Shown here in pieces: positions 32,685 through 45,000 of a stretch of 64,000 nt of DNA; within the stretch, counting starts at the first letter, position 1, and every line of letters starts with the position of its first letter. This DNA comes from Molossus alvarezi (Eukaryota; Chordata; Mammalia; Chiroptera; Molossidae), in NCBI GenBank assembly GCA_037176705.1, contig CM073886.1:21313501-21377500 (forward strand), written 5' to 3'. The translations under genes were made by a program, and so were the position numbers. The notes under the pieces were generated by a model, which did no database searches, was not told the origin of the DNA, and was given only the letters and a program-made list of their open reading frames with translations.

Positions 32685-32916
32685 TCTTTTTAAATCTTCA
32701 CCTGAGGATATGTTTTTATTGATTTTAGAGAGAAAGGAAGGGAGATAGAGAGAAACATAGAGGTGAGAGAGAAACCTTGATCAGTTGCCTCCCATAAGCA
32801 CTCTGACTGGGGATGGGATCTGAAACCTAGATATGTACCCTGACCGGGAATTGAACCCACAACCTTTTGTTGTACAGGATGACGCTCCAACCAACTGAGC
32901 TGCCTGGCCAAGGCAT
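32685..32916 (-). mobile_element. VES-type SINE
   Basis: Antisense: 'tcttcacctgaggatatg' tail complement, gaga part, 'gatcagttgcctcccataag' and 'caactgagctgcctggcca'. Confidence 0.85.
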
Positions 32917-33590
32917 AACGGCTTTTTTAAAAATGACTTTTCCAATTGCCTTCTGGCATGAATGTTTCGATGCTGTTGTTTTGAGGATAAAAAAATGTTG
33001 AGTTTGGAAATACATTATTGATTTCCGTCTGTTCTTCAGGCTTATGCACTATTGATTAAGCCCTTCACAGCCTTAACCTTTGCTCTCTCATCTCAAGGGA
33101 GCAAATCTATACAGCTGCCAAGAACCAGAAGTCCGGGGTGGATATTTGGACACTTGGTGAGCCAGCCAGACTGGAGAAGCTCAGAAAGTTCTTACCAGTC
33201 ATATGAGAGGCCTCAAAGGGGGAGATGTAAGGAGGGCAGACTGAGTTGACAGAAAGGTCTTGGGTGCTAACAAAGCACGCTGCCCTTCAAGGACTTGGCC
33301 ATCTCTTTGTCGGCATGCCTTTCTGTGTCTGTGTCTGGGTCTAGAGTGGCAGAGCGCTGCTGAACTCTTCTCTCCCACTGCAACACGGGAACTCAATCCC
33401 GACTGACATGGCAACGTCATTGTTGCTTTCTTGGCTTATGTGCTCAGGAATGGCAGGGGTAGAGCTATTTGCCTTAGGGACAACTGGATCCGGGACTTTG
33501 AAGACCCTCAGAACTCTTTATTTTCCACTTTTCTCTGTATTTTCTTTTGTCTTCTATTATTGACAGTGTTATTCCTTTTCTCTGTATTTT
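32917..33590. other. No gene or clear repeat seen
   Basis: Unassigned sequence with moderate GC. No convincing exon. Confidence 0.4.
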
Positions 33591-33594
33591 TAAA

Positions 33595-33840
33595 ATTTTT
33601 GTTAAATATATTGGGGTGATATTGGTGAATAAAATTATATAGGTTTCAAGTGTACAATTCTGTAATACATCATCTGTACCTTACACTGTGTGCTCACCAC
33701 TCCCAGTCAAGTCTCCTTCCATCACCATATATTAGGCCCCTTTTACCTTTTCTACTTCCCCTACCCCTATTTCTATCTGGAAACCACCACATTTGTCTGT
33801 GTTTTGTTTGTGTTTTGATTCCACTTTCTCTCTTTGCAGA
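33595..33840 (-). repeat. L1MA-type 3' UTR fragment, antisense
   Basis: 'tattggggtgatattggtga', 'ttcaagtgtacaattctgta' and 'gtcaagtctccttccatcac' are characteristic antisense L1 3' UTR text. Confidence 0.85.
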
Positions 33841-33969
33841 CAATTGTCTCCAAGCGTGCTGCTTTGTTCACAAGACTTTCAGATTCAATCACTTCCTCTC
33901 CTTTCTTGTGATCATACTCCTCACTCAAGTACCCAGTACCTCAATTTAGTGATTATGTTAGATTAAAAA

Positions 33970-34184
33970 ATTTTTTTTCCTTTTATTGATTTTAGAGAGA
34001 GAGGAAGTGAGAAGGAGAGAGAGAGAGAAACATCAGTGAGAGAGAACATAGATTGGCCGCCTCCTGCATGCCCCGCACTGGGGATCGGGCCCACAACCTG
34101 GGCATGTGCCCTGACCAGGAATTGAACTGGCGACCTCTTGGTGCATGGGTTGATGCTTAACCGCTGAACCACACTGGCCGGGCA
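33970..34184 (-). mobile_element. VES-type SINE (younger subtype)
   Basis: Antisense: 'ttttattgattttagagaga', 'gattggccgcctcctgcatg', 'gcgacctcttggtgcatggg' and 'gaaccacactggccgggc'. Short imperfect duplication 'ttagatt' on each side (33958-33964, 34188-34194). Confidence 0.88.
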
Positions 34185-34868
34185 CATTAGATTTTTAATT
34201 GGTGACTCTGGAACCAATTTCTCTGTCTCTTGGCAGATGGTAAAAAAAAGGACAATGTCAAATTCAAGTTCTGGCATGGCCACTAAAGGGCTGGAAGAAC
34301 CACCTGACCTCTGCGAACTTCAATTTTTCTCTTTTTCTTTGCCCACTTCGTATGGCTGCAATGAGGGTCAAATGGGAACACGCACTGCAGGTGGTTTAGT
34401 GAAGACACCAAGATATGCTCCTCTACTCCCCCAGCAACTAACCTGGATAATAGTAAAGATGCAATATCCTGGTAATCAAATGATGAAATCAATATACAGT
34501 GGGGCAGGGCAGAGCTAGACAGCAAAAAAAGAGCTCAAGTTTCTAGGCTGGAGAAAAACTTAGCTGAAGTTGTTAACAGCCGAAGATAATGTGTCTATAA
34601 AAAGATGCACTGGTCAGAAATAAAAATGTAAAAAGAAGAGTGTCAGAGAGGCAATCAATCCCAGCAAAGTTAATCCAGCTCAACAACCCAAGCCCTGTGG
34701 GAGGCTCACGTAGTGTGAGAACTGTTGCGGACTCTCTGACAGAGTCTGGTGCCGTTACGCTTGGGGATGATCCGGCAGACCTGCCCATGGTCGCTGCTCC
34801 TATTAATACTCAGTCCTGGGCAGGCTGAGATGAAGCAAGCATCTTTGTGCCTGGCTGGTGTGTGCACA
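34185..34868. other. Unassigned; CpG-containing stretch at 34690-34800
   Basis: 'actgttgcggactctctgac' to 'tgatccggcagacctg' keeps several CpGs in otherwise CpG-poor surroundings. The 62-codon open frame over it is not recognisable. Confidence 0.35.
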
Positions 34869-34869
34869 C

Positions 34870-35440
34870 TTGCACATCTTTTCTAGAGGGACAGTTTGCA
34901 AGGTGTAACAGAAGACTTCACAATGTTGTTATCTTGTGAACCAGTATTCTGCTGCTGAGGAATTGATCACAATGGGGATGAAGTTTTATGGAGGAGAATA
35001 TTCATCATGGAGTCACTTATAATAGCAGAAAGTTGAGATGATCTGACTGGCTACAGAAGGACGGGTATATTTATTATGGGGTAGTCTTAAGATCGGATGG
35101 TACAATTTTGGAGAATACAAAGTGTCTTGGGGAAATACTTATAAACTATGCTATCTAAAGATACTTTTTAGAATTTTAATCCAAAAGCTCAAGTAACAAT
35201 AATGTCAGGTGAATACAAGTAAGATATAGTATGTCTATATAATGTGATCCAGAACTTAATAGGTGAATTCCATGGCAGATATTTAAACAATTTGGTTCTG
35301 TAAGTGACCTCCATCTAGTGCCAGATTCCAGTGTGTTTGTATAGGTGTGTTTGTGTAAAAATGGAAGGAAATAATAACTTATACTTTTCTGTATTTGTCT
35401 AAATTTCCATAATGAATATTTGTTACTTTCACCAGAGAAA
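34870..35440 (+). repeat. HAL1/L1M-type fragment
   Basis: 'tctagagggacagtttgcaa', 'atattcatcatggagtcact', 'tataatagcagaaagttgag' and 'cataatgaatatttgttact' follow the order of HAL1 or L1M 3' sequence. Confidence 0.55.
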
Positions 35441-36090
35441 TATATAATTTCTAATTGTGTCACTTCCCTGATTATAAACCTTTCCACGAGGCTCATGATT
35501 GAGAGTTTTAGACTAATGTACTCTGGCTAGAATTCAGTGCCCTCCAGCAACAACACCTAGCTTGCTTCCTACTTACCATTTGATCTTCCAACATAAACAC
35601 TTAGTAGATATACATTGTGAGGTTTGCTCAGCCCAGAAACCATTGTTCCTTTACTGAAAACTGTCCTCAAACTCACCAGCTGGCTTCCCCAGCAGCTATA
35701 TTTGTGATTCTTGGAGAAGCTCATTGGATGAAGGGTGGACCAGTCACTTTATTCTGGACCAATCAAATTCACTCTGTGGGGAACCTGGAGTTGAATTGAG
35801 AGGAAACCACTTTTCATCTTGTAGACTCAGAAGCAATGAAAGCTTACTGCCCAGAAATACTAAAACAGGGAGAAACGGCAGAGGGTGCTACAATGGCATT
35901 TGAGCCCTTCATTCTGATTAATTTCTGATTCCTTGGTGAACTGCCTTCTTGGATTCTGTAATTTTATATTACAATTGGAAGCCTGTTTGTCTTCAGTTGG
36001 CTTGAAATGGTTACTGTTACACATGGTTAAAGAGACCTAACCATTATGTATCCCATGCTTGCATTTTTCTAAGTAGGGTGTAGTTAATTC
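35441..36090. other. Ancient debris; L2-like start, possible old LTR at 35640-35900
   Basis: 35450-35600 has L2-like text ('gaattcagtgccctccagca'). 35690-35900 ('ggaccaatcaaattcactct') resembles old LTR or MER sequence. Neither is firm. Confidence 0.3.
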
Positions 36091-36105
36091 TAAGAAAGGT
36101 TATTC

Positions 36106-36345
36106 CACTCTGGCTGGTTTGGCTCAGCAGTTAGAGCATTGGCCCGAGGACTCCAGTGTCATTCCAGTCAAGGACATGTACCTGGGCTGCAGGTTTGATC
36201 CTTGCCTAGGTTAGGGTCGTGCAGGAGGCAACCAATCCATGTGTCTCACATCTTGATGTTTCTCTCTCTCTCTCTCTCTCCCTCTCTTTCACTTTCTTTA
36301 AAATAAATTAATGAAAAAATATTATTGGGTAAAGATTTAAATAGA
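36106..36345 (+). mobile_element. VES-type SINE with perfect target duplication
   Basis: Sense copy with head 'ctggctggtttggctcagca' and a tct tract at 36259-36300. Flanked by a perfect 14-bp duplication aagaaaggttattc (36092-36105 and 36346-36359). Confidence 0.93.
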
Positions 36346-36369
36346 AAGAAAGGTTATTCTTTTTCTTCT

Positions 36370-36560
36370 TCTTCGTTTAGCTACTCTGAACCCCACTCTT
36401 CCTTTATCCCACCTCCTCCAGGGGTCTTCCCTGATAAGCCCCATTCACACTCATTTTCGTGTTACCCATAATTGCCTCCATCTAAGCATCTATCTACTTC
36501 ATTGTGTGTTGGCATCTGCTGTTTCTTAACTGCACTTTGTAAGCATCCTGGGAGCTGAAA
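36370..36560 (+). repeat. L2 fragment
   Basis: 'ggggtcttccctgataagcc', 'cattgtgtgttggcatctgc' and 'actttgtaagcatcctggga' follow L2 order. Confidence 0.5.
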
Positions 36561-36819
36561 TTTTTGCTTTTTCATATCTTTTGAATATCATAACACCTAC
36601 CACTCTGCCAGGCAGAAATTATTTTCTAGAACGGGAGTAAAACTTCAGCGTAATTGTAGAAAAAAGTGGCCAGGTAAGACTCCAGCTTGTGCTAACAGCC
36701 CTACATGGGTCCTCTCTTACTCTGCAAATGGTCTCTGGTTGGTGTTTCAGCACACAGGTTGATTCAGCAAGTGTAGGTGGGTATTAACATGATGCTGTGG
36801 ACAGAGGGAGTTTTAAGAG

Positions 36820-36990
36820 TGAGTCATAGTCCCCCATTCCGTAGCTGTGTGACCTTGGACAAATTATTTAACTTTGCTGAACCTGGCTATTTTTGTCTGT
36901 TTGTTACTTAATATCTGAAGTAGGGCTAGTAATAACCTTCTCCTTAGTGTTTTTTTTTTGAGAACTAAATGAAATAATGTATTGTCAAAT
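36820..36990 (+). repeat. MIR SINE
   Basis: 'tagctgtgtgaccttggaca', 'aattatttaactttgctgaa' and 'gagaactaaatgaaataatg' in MIR order. Confidence 0.75.
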
Positions 36991-36994
36991 GGCA

Positions 36995-37110
36995 TGAGAC
37001 TTAAGAATGCAAGTTCTGGAGTCAGACAAGTTGGGTTGCAATCCTATTGCCACTATTTACTAGCTGTGGGATGCTACGTAAGTGACATAACCTCTCTGTG
37101 GGAGATGGAT
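36995..37110 (+). repeat. MIR SINE, second copy
   Basis: 'caagttctggagtcagacaa', 'tttactagctgtgggatgct' and 'gtgacataacctctctgtg'. Directly follows the previous MIR. Confidence 0.75.
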
Positions 37111-37562
37111 GCAGTAATGGCCCCAATGTATTCAGCTCTCTCTCTTTCTCCCTCCATGCTGTTAGATAGTCTCTTCTTCATGATCTCTGAGGTGGACTAA
37201 TGGGACAATAGCAAATACAATGCAAGCAGAGACTTGAAAAGGGCTTATCCCCTCTTGCTGCTTTGGAGCACTGATGCTGTGTGAAGAAGCTCAAACCAGC
37301 TGGCTGGAAGATGAGGGACACAGGATGTCTCCTGGCCAACAGCCTGCTGACCCCCAGACACATGAGTGAGGCCATCCTAGATCATCCAGCTACCAGCCTA
37401 TTCACAAGCCCAGCCAAGATCAGTTGAGCTGGCCCAGGGCAGAAAACCCACACTGACTCACAGAATCACAGGCTCAGTAAATGCTTGATTTTCAAAGCCA
37501 TTATGGATTGGGGATATTTGTTAGCAGCAAAAGATGACTAATACATGCTCCATATCCCATTT
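37111..37562 (+). repeat. Ancient LTR-like repeat (family uncertain)
   Basis: 'ggactaatgggacaatagca', 'aagcagagacttgaaaaggg', 'cacatgagtgaggccatcct', 'gactcacagaatcacaggct' and 'gactaatacatg' are common to a widespread mammalian LTR-like repeat. I cannot fix the name. Confidence 0.5.
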
Positions 37563-37564
37563 TT

Positions 37565-38583
37565 CCTCATCTCAATACATAATAATAGTATCTTCTATGT
37601 CAAGTTTTCCTAAGAAATAAACATTAACATATGCACACTTGTAACATGCCCAGACACATGGTACTCAAATGTGCTGTTTATCATTACATGAAAATGAATG
37701 CTATTTGAGGTGCATATTAGGAACTCAATGAGTGTCCATTCCCCCTTTTCTCTTAAAACGTATTCATTGAGGAAGTGAACAGAAATTCAAGTTAAATTTC
37801 AGGCTGATTTTCTCTAACGCTTTTTAGTCTACTAAGAGAAACCCTTGGGATTCTCACCAAGATGTTTAAACTAACTGGATCTGAAAGTGTCCCTCACCTT
37901 CTGACAAGACCCTTGATTCAAGCTGTGAAAGAGACTCTGATGTGATCAATGCCCACCCAGCTCTTTCTTCTCCCTGTCTCAGAGGCAGCTGAGTGATTTG
38001 TGTACAATCACCTTGAGCATCTGGGCAGGACTTGGAGATGAGCAGAGGGGCCATGTGGATGCTCCACGCTGTGCCTCAAGCAAAGTTGTGCTGGGAGAGC
38101 TCTCACATTGAGCAAGAAGGATATTTTTGAACAAAAGATAAGGCAAGATACCTATCTGAAAAGTAAAGGAACTTGACAGGCAGGAAGCTCAGTTCTCTTT
38201 GTCTGGACAAGTTTTGGTAGAGGCAGAGGGAAAGAATGACTACTGGAGAGTCCTGACTAATGGGAAATGAGTCCTTTTCAGCCACACACTGGGAGATTGC
38301 GGCACCTTCTGTGTGTCTGGAGTGGCTGTGTGCCAGCGTAAAAATCCCACTGTTTCTGAGATTTAGAGTCATTGTTTTCAATTTGCCAAGAGGTTCTTTT
38401 CTCCAGTGAGTTGTGAAGAAATCTCCAAAGAGAAAAAGACAATTGATAAACCGGGATGGTGTCAAGAAGAGGATGGAGTCTGTCTCACTGACTGGTGAAG
38501 GACAGCCTCTGGTCAGATTCAGGGGGATAACGGGGAGGCAGAAGAGCCCGGAAGCTGAGTGTTGTCTTTGAAGTCTGCTGAAC
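37565..38583. other. MIR-like start, then nothing recognised
   Basis: 37570-37700 has weak MIR-like text. The rest is unassigned. The 170-codon minus-strand frame at 38103-38615 has no recognisable domain. Confidence 0.35.
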
Positions 38584-38584
38584 C

Positions 38585-38805
38585 TAGACTTGAGGGCTGC
38601 CTCTCTGTCCTTCACTCATTTTGTGACCTTGGGCTAGTTATTTAATGACTCTAAGCCTTAGTGTCTACATTTGTAGAGTGGGAAAGCAGTAGTTCCAACC
38701 TATTAGAACATTATGCAGATTTAATAAAATAATAAATCAAGGGTGTTAGCCCAGCACTTGGCAAAGTCTTAGGGCTCAATAAATGACCTAATGTTACTAT
38801 TATAG
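38585..38805 (+). repeat. MIR SINE
   Basis: 'cattttgtgaccttgggcta', 'actctaagccttagtgtcta' and 'gggctcaataaatgaccta' in MIR order. Confidence 0.8.
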
Positions 38806-38884
38806 GAAACGAGTGTTGCATTCTACTGTGCCAGACATTGAAGGATATAAAGAAGAAATAAGTTATAACCTTTATCTAGATCAG

Positions 38885-39085
38885 GGACTTGGCAAACTTT
38901 CTCTGTGAAGGGCCAGGTAGCTTTTTGGGCTAGATGGTCTGTTACAAATACTCAACTCTGCCATTGTAGCAGAAAAGCAGCCACAGACAACAAAAATGGG
39001 TGTGGTTGTGTGCCAATAAAACTTTATTTACCAAAATGAGTAGTGGGCTGAATTTAGCCCATGGGCTGGAGTTTGCCATCCCTTG
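38885..39085 (+). repeat. hAT-type MER element
   Basis: 'ttggcaaactttctctgtga', 'actcaactctgccattgtag', 'ccaataaaactttatttacc' and 'atgggctggagtttgccatc' form a well-known mammalian non-autonomous repeat with TIR-like ends. Exact family not fixed. Confidence 0.65.
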
Positions 39086-39094
39086 TCCTAGAGA

Positions 39095-39785
39095 ATTTGC
39101 ACAGTTGGGAGTCTTTGGCTACAAGGAACAGAAATCCCTGCTTGTGGGAAGTCTGGAGGGAGGAAGCTACTGCTTTTAGTTCAATGGTCCAAAGATGTCA
39201 ACTAAAATTTTTATGATTCTCTATGTATTTTCTTTATGCTTGTCAACCACAACACATCCACATTCATGACAGGAAGAAGGAGAGAAAGGGCCTGGATGGC
39301 CAGCTGAGGTGTTCCCTTTTATTAGGAGAGCAAAGACTTAACCAAGGTCTCTTTGCATATTTCTGCTGTGTCTCACTGGCTGGACTGTGTCACACTCCTA
39401 GACGCAATGGGGGCTGGGGAGGTGAATATTTGTCACCTCTGTCATTTATAATGGAGGTGGGCGGGGGGAGGGAAATGAGGTGAGAATGGTGCTCAGTAAA
39501 TCAATAAAACTGTTACACCCTTGGGTAATATATCATTGAGAGAGAAATACAGAGAATTACATTACAGACTGCTTAATAGTTTTGTACACACACACATAAT
39601 CTGTAATGAGAACTGAGAAGAGAACCTAATTCCTTGTTAATTCAGAATATCATAATAGCGTATTCATTAATAAGGCGATTTGAACAAGGAAAGGTGGGTG
39701 TCTAAATGGAGACTGAAGCATTTGATAAGCTAAACAAATTATAGCAAGACTAAGCATAATTGTGTTGAATCAATTATTTATTGTT
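39095..39785. other. No gene or clear repeat seen
   Basis: Unassigned sequence. Confidence 0.4.
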
Positions 39786-39789
39786 CAAA

Positions 39790-40222
39790 ATATCCATTCC
39801 CTTCCACCTCCGGGGTGAGCATATGTTCCCTGGACCCATTCATGCTGAGTTGCATCACATAGCTTCATTCATGTTGAATTTGGCTGTGTACCTTGCTTGG
39901 TATCATATGGGCTATGTGCACTGTTCTGCTCCTTGACTAAGGTTTCAGTCATCTGACTTGGCCAATGAGATGGTAGCAGTTATGACATAAAGAGAGAGGC
40001 TTGCAATGGGCTTCTGAGGATGGGCTCATCCTCTTACACCTCTGCTATCACCATGACAGGTGCTTCCCCTTAGCTCAGAATGAATCTACATGGAGGAGAC
40101 CTGATCCGAATCTGCAGTGAGCAGTCAAGTTTACCTGAACCTAGGCTTGAAGCAGAGCTGCTGGGTTAAGCTTAATAAACTCCTACCCTACCTACAGATA
40201 TGTGAACAAGAATAAGGGATTG
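39790..40222 (+). repeat. Ancient LTR-like repeat, left part
   Basis: 'gacttggccaatgagatggt', 'agagaggcttgcaatgggct', 'catcctcttacacctctgct' up to 'gatatgtgaacaagaataag'. It resumes at 46174 ('gggggtggtttgttacacag'), so the SINE and L1 at 40223-46159 split it. Confidence 0.6.
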
Positions 40223-40329
40223 GCCCTGGCCAGTTTGGCTCAGCGGTTGAGCATTGACCTGTGGACAAGAGAGTCCCAGGTTCAGTTCCTGCTAGGGGCA
40301 CATACCACAAAAAAAAAAAAAAAAAAAAA
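40223..40329 (+). mobile_element. Short VES-type SINE (head plus A-tail)
   Basis: Only the tRNA-like head ('ctggccagtttggctcagcg' to 'gctaggggcacataccac') and an A-run of about 23. A perfect 15-bp target duplication aagaataagggattg flanks it (40208-40222 and 40330-40344). Confidence 0.92.
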
Positions 40330-40346
40330 AAGAATAAGGGATTGTT

Positions 40347-41166
40347 GGAGATTCCAAAATGGCAGCAGAGTGAACAGAAGCTACACAGACCATCTCCCAG
40401 AACCAAACTGGAATTACAACTATAACACAGACAAATCGATGGGAAAGAGCAACAGAAAAGCAGCTTGCGAGGACCATTTAACCAGGGACACTGATTTGAT
40501 CCTGGTAGGATTGCGAAGGTGTGAGAGGGAGGCTGGGATCCCACAGACAGCAGCGGCCTTAGCTGTGAGCAGCGCCCTCCCTCGGGTTAAAGTCCCAAGC
40601 GGCTCCACAGCACAGAGCCAGGACAATGGCTAAAATAGCCACAGTCACTAACCTTGGGCTCTGGCAGAGGGAGGGCAGACTGGACGGAACTGTGTGGGGA
40701 CACTCGGGATTTGGAGGGCGCTCAGAGCATTTGCTGAGTTGGCCTCACAGGATGGTGGCCATCTTGCTCCTTCCCAGGGCTCTGGGGAGAGGCAGCAGCC
40801 CCTCACTTGGAGATCCAACCCTACCCTGTGGGCCATTGAAATGCTAATTGAGGCTCACTAACAACCAGCATCTGCCCCAATTGTGGGAAATCCCCTTACA
40901 CTGAGCACCTGAGGGAGTTTTTCAATCAACTGACAACCCAAAACTCATCAAGTAACTGGGGCTGCTAGCTTCCAGGCAAAAAGCTAGAGGATAAAAGTAC
41001 CTTTCCTGGGCTAGCAACTTTAACCAGGAAAGTAAGACTTGATGGTGGTGTTTAACGTGGGTCCTCCCTCGCTCATCTAAACGCAGGAGAGGGAGCCACA
41101 AACATCAGAACACCAATACCCACACGAAAAACATGACAGGCTCCAAAGCCCACAGTGATAGCCAAA
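40347..41166 (+). promoter_or_regulatory. L1 5' UTR, non-monomeric type
   Basis: 820-nt leader. A YY1-like site AAATGGCAGC lies at 40357-40366 (offset +11). A second, opposite-facing YY1-like site is in 'ggtggccatcttgctcc' at about 40755-40771. No tandem units. Confidence 0.7.
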
Positions 41167-42040
41167 ATGGTGAAAAACAGAAACAAAAGCCAAATGAAAT
41201 AACCAGAGACCTCCACCAAAGATGAGATCAATGTGGAGCAGTTAGGCAAGTTAACAGAGCTAGAATTCAGAGCCATGATCTTGAGGAAGCTCAACAGCAT
41301 GAGTAAGGACATACAGATGCTGAAAATAAACCAATTGGAAATTAAAAACCACCAAGAAGAGATAAAAAATGACATATCAGAAATGAAAAACACATTGGAA
41401 GGTCTAGAAAGCAGAGTAGAGGAAGCTGAGGACAGGATCAGTGAAATAGAAGACAGGGTAGAAAGAATCAACCAATCTGAAAACCAAAAGGAAAAAATGA
41501 TTAAAAAACAGGAAGACAGCTTAAGAGAACTGTGGGACAACTGGAAACGTAATAATATTCGCATCATAGGAGTCCCCAAAGAAAAAGAAAATGAGCAAGG
41601 GATAGAGAATATATTTAAAGAAATAGTGACAGAAAACTTCCCTAATTTGGTGAGGAAGAAGGCATTCAAGTTCAAGAAGCACAGAGAGCCCCAAGTAAGA
41701 AGAACACAAACAGGTCCACACCAAGACACATAGTAATTAAAATGCCAAAAATTAAAGACAAAGAGAGAATCCTAAAAGCAGCAAGAGATAAGCAACAAGT
41801 TACCTACAAAGGAAACCCCTTAAGGCTCTCAGCTGACTTCTCACAAGAAACACTACAGGCCAGAAAGGAATGGCATGAAGTAATCAAGGTCATGAAAAAC
41901 AAGGATCCAAGACTACTCTACCCAGCAAGGCTATCATTCAAAATGGAAGGTCAAATAAAGAGCTTCCAGACAAAAAAAGGCTAAGGGAATACGTTAGCAC
42001 CAAACCAGCACTGCAAGAAATGTTAAAAGGACTGCTGTAA
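41167..42040 (+). pseudogene. L1 ORF1 remnant
   Basis: Homologous to the intact ORF1 from MVKNRNKSQMK to MLKGLL. A TAA stop replaces codon 12, a frameshift lies near 41660-41740, and another near 41970. The readable coiled coil (41233-41733) is one heptad shorter than in the intact copy (LNSMSKDIQM against LNSMCKDMSNMSKDIEM). Not functional. Confidence 0.92.
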
Positions 42041-42085
42041 TTAGTAGAAGAAATAGGAAGAAAAATAGAACCACACTAAACAAAA

Positions 42086-45000
42086 ATGGCAATAAACAAG
42101 TACATATCAATAATCATCTTAAATGCAAAAGGACTGAATGCTCCGATAAAAAGACACAAAGTAGCTGATTGGACAAGAAAGCATGACTCATCTATATGTT
42201 GTTTATAAGAGACCCACCTCACAACAAAAGACTCACACAGGTTGAAAGTGAAGGGATGAAAAAAATTTTCCAAGCAAACGGAAAGCAAAAAAAGCTGGGG
42301 TAGCAATACTCATATCTGATCAAATAGATTTCAAAATGAAGGCCATAACTAAAGACAAAGAAGGCCACAACATAATATTGAAAGGATCTATTCAACAGGA
42401 AGATATACTGTGATAAACATATATGCACCGAACATAGGAGCACCAAAATATATTAAAAATCTTCTGGAAGACTTCAAAGGAGAAATTGACAGCAATACAA
42501 TCATAGCAGGGGACTTCAACACCCCATTGACACCACTGGATAGATCCTCTAGACAAAAAATTAGCAATGAAACAGAGACTCTAAATGAAGCACTAGACCA
42601 AATGGATTTAATAGATATCTACAGAGAATTACACCCCAAAACTACAGAATTCACATTCTTCTCAAGTGCACATGGGATATTCTCAAAGATAGACCACATG
42701 ATAGGACACAAACTAAATCTCTACAAGTTCAAGAAGATTGAAATCATATCAAGCATCTTCTCAGCTCACAGTGGCATGAAACTAGAAATCAATCACAACA
42801 AGAACATGCAAAAACATTTGAACACATGGAGGCTAAATGGCATGTTATTAAACAATAAATGGGTTACCGAGGTGATCAAGGAAGAAATTAAAAACTTCCT
42901 GGAAACCAATTTAAAATGAAGACACAACAACACAAAATCTATGGGATGCAGCAAAAGCAGTTCTGAGAGGGAAGTTCATAGCACTACAGGCCTACCTCAA
43001 AAAACAAGAAAAATTCCTAATTGACTGTCTAACCTCACAACTTAAACAATTAGAAAGCAAACAAAAAGAAAACCCCAGAGCAAGTAGAAGGAAGGAAATA
43101 GTAAAGATCAGAGCAGAAATAAACGACATAGAGACCAAAAAAAAAACAAAAAAACAAAAAAACAACAATTCAAAGGATCAATGAAATAAAGAGCTGGTTT
43201 TTCAAAAAGATAAACAAGATTGATGGACCCTTAGCTAGACTCACCAAGAAACAAAGAGAGAGATCCCAAATACACAAAATCAGAAATGAAAGAGGAGAAG
43301 TAACAACCAACACCACAGAAATACAAAAGATCATTAATAGCTACTATGAACAACTATATGGCAACAAATTTGACAATCTAAGCGAAATGGACAAATTTCT
43401 AGAAACACACAGTCTCGCAAAACTGGACCAGGAAAAGATAGAAAACTTGAACAGACCAATAACAACAGAAGAAATTGAAGAGGTAATCAAGACTTTCCCA
43501 GCAAAGAAAAGCCCAGGCCCAGATGGCTTCACGGGGGAGTTTTACCAAACATTCAAAAAAGAACTAACACCCATTCTCCTCAAACTATTTCAAAATATTC
43601 AAGAAGAAGGAAGACTTCCAAACTCGTTCTATGAGGCCAGCATAACTCTAATTCCAAAACCAGAAAAAGACACTACAAAGAAAGAAAACTACAGGCCAAT
43701 ATCCCTCATGAACATGGACGCCAAAATCCTGAACAAAATACTAGCAAATCGAATCCAGCAATACATCAAAAAAATTATTCACCATGACTAAGTGAAATTC
43801 ATTCCAGGGATGCAAGGCTGGTGCAATATTTGCAAATCAATAAATGTGATACACCACATAAACAAAATGAAGAATAAAAACCACATGATCATATCAAAAG
43901 ACCCTGAAAAAGCATTCAACAAAATTTAGCATCTATTTCTGATAAAAACGCTCAGCAATGTGGGAATAGAGGGATCATATTTCACCATAATAAAGGCCAT
44001 ATATGAAAGACCTACAACCAACATCATACTCAATGGGCAGAAAATAAAATAATTTTCCTTTAGAACAGGAACAAGGCAGGGATGTCCACTTTCACCACTC
44101 TTATTTAACATAGTACTAGAAGTCTTAGCCACAGCAATCAGACAGGAAGAAAAAATAAAAGGGATCCAAATTAGAAAGGAGGAAGTGAAACTGTCGTTAT
44201 TTGCAGATGACATGATATTATACATAGAAAACCCTAAAGACTCCATAAAAATCTACTAGACTTAATAAATGCATTTGGCAAAGTAGCAGGATAAAAAATT
44301 AACGTCAAGAAATTGACGGCATTCTTATACACCAATGATGAAGTCACAGAAAGAGAAACTGAAAAAACAATCCCATTTACCATCGCAGCAAAAAAATTTA
44401 AGATACATAGGAATAAACTTAACCAAAGAAGTAAAGGATCTATTTGCAGAAAACTACAGGACATTGACAAAAGAAATAGAGGAAGATATAAAAAGTGAAA
44501 GCACATACCTTGTTCATGGATTGGAAGAATTAACATCATTAAAATGTCCATACTACCAAAAGCAATCTATAGATTCAATGCAATCCCCATCAAAATACCA
44601 ACGACATATTTCACAGAACTAGAACAAATACTTTAAAAGTTCATATGGAACCAACAAAGACCCCGAATAGCCACAGCAATTTTGAAAAAGAAGGAAAAAG
44701 TAGATGGGATCACAATACCAGATATCAGGTTATACTACAAGGCCATTGTAATCAAAACAGCCTGATACTGGCACAAGAACAGGCATATAGACCAGTGGAA
44801 CAGAACAGAGAACCCAGAAATGGATCTCAGGCAATATGCTCAATTAACATTTGGCAAAGGTGGCAAGAGCATACAGTGGAGTAAAGACAGCCTCTTTAAT
44901 ACATGGTGTTTGAAAAATTGGACAGCTACATGCAAAAAAATGAAACTAAACCATCAATTTACACCATACACAAAAATAAACTGATAATGGATAAAAACTT

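Noticed and set aside
38103..38615. 170-codon minus-strand open frame
   Set aside because: No domain or family resemblance. Length is compatible with chance in 64 kb on six frames.
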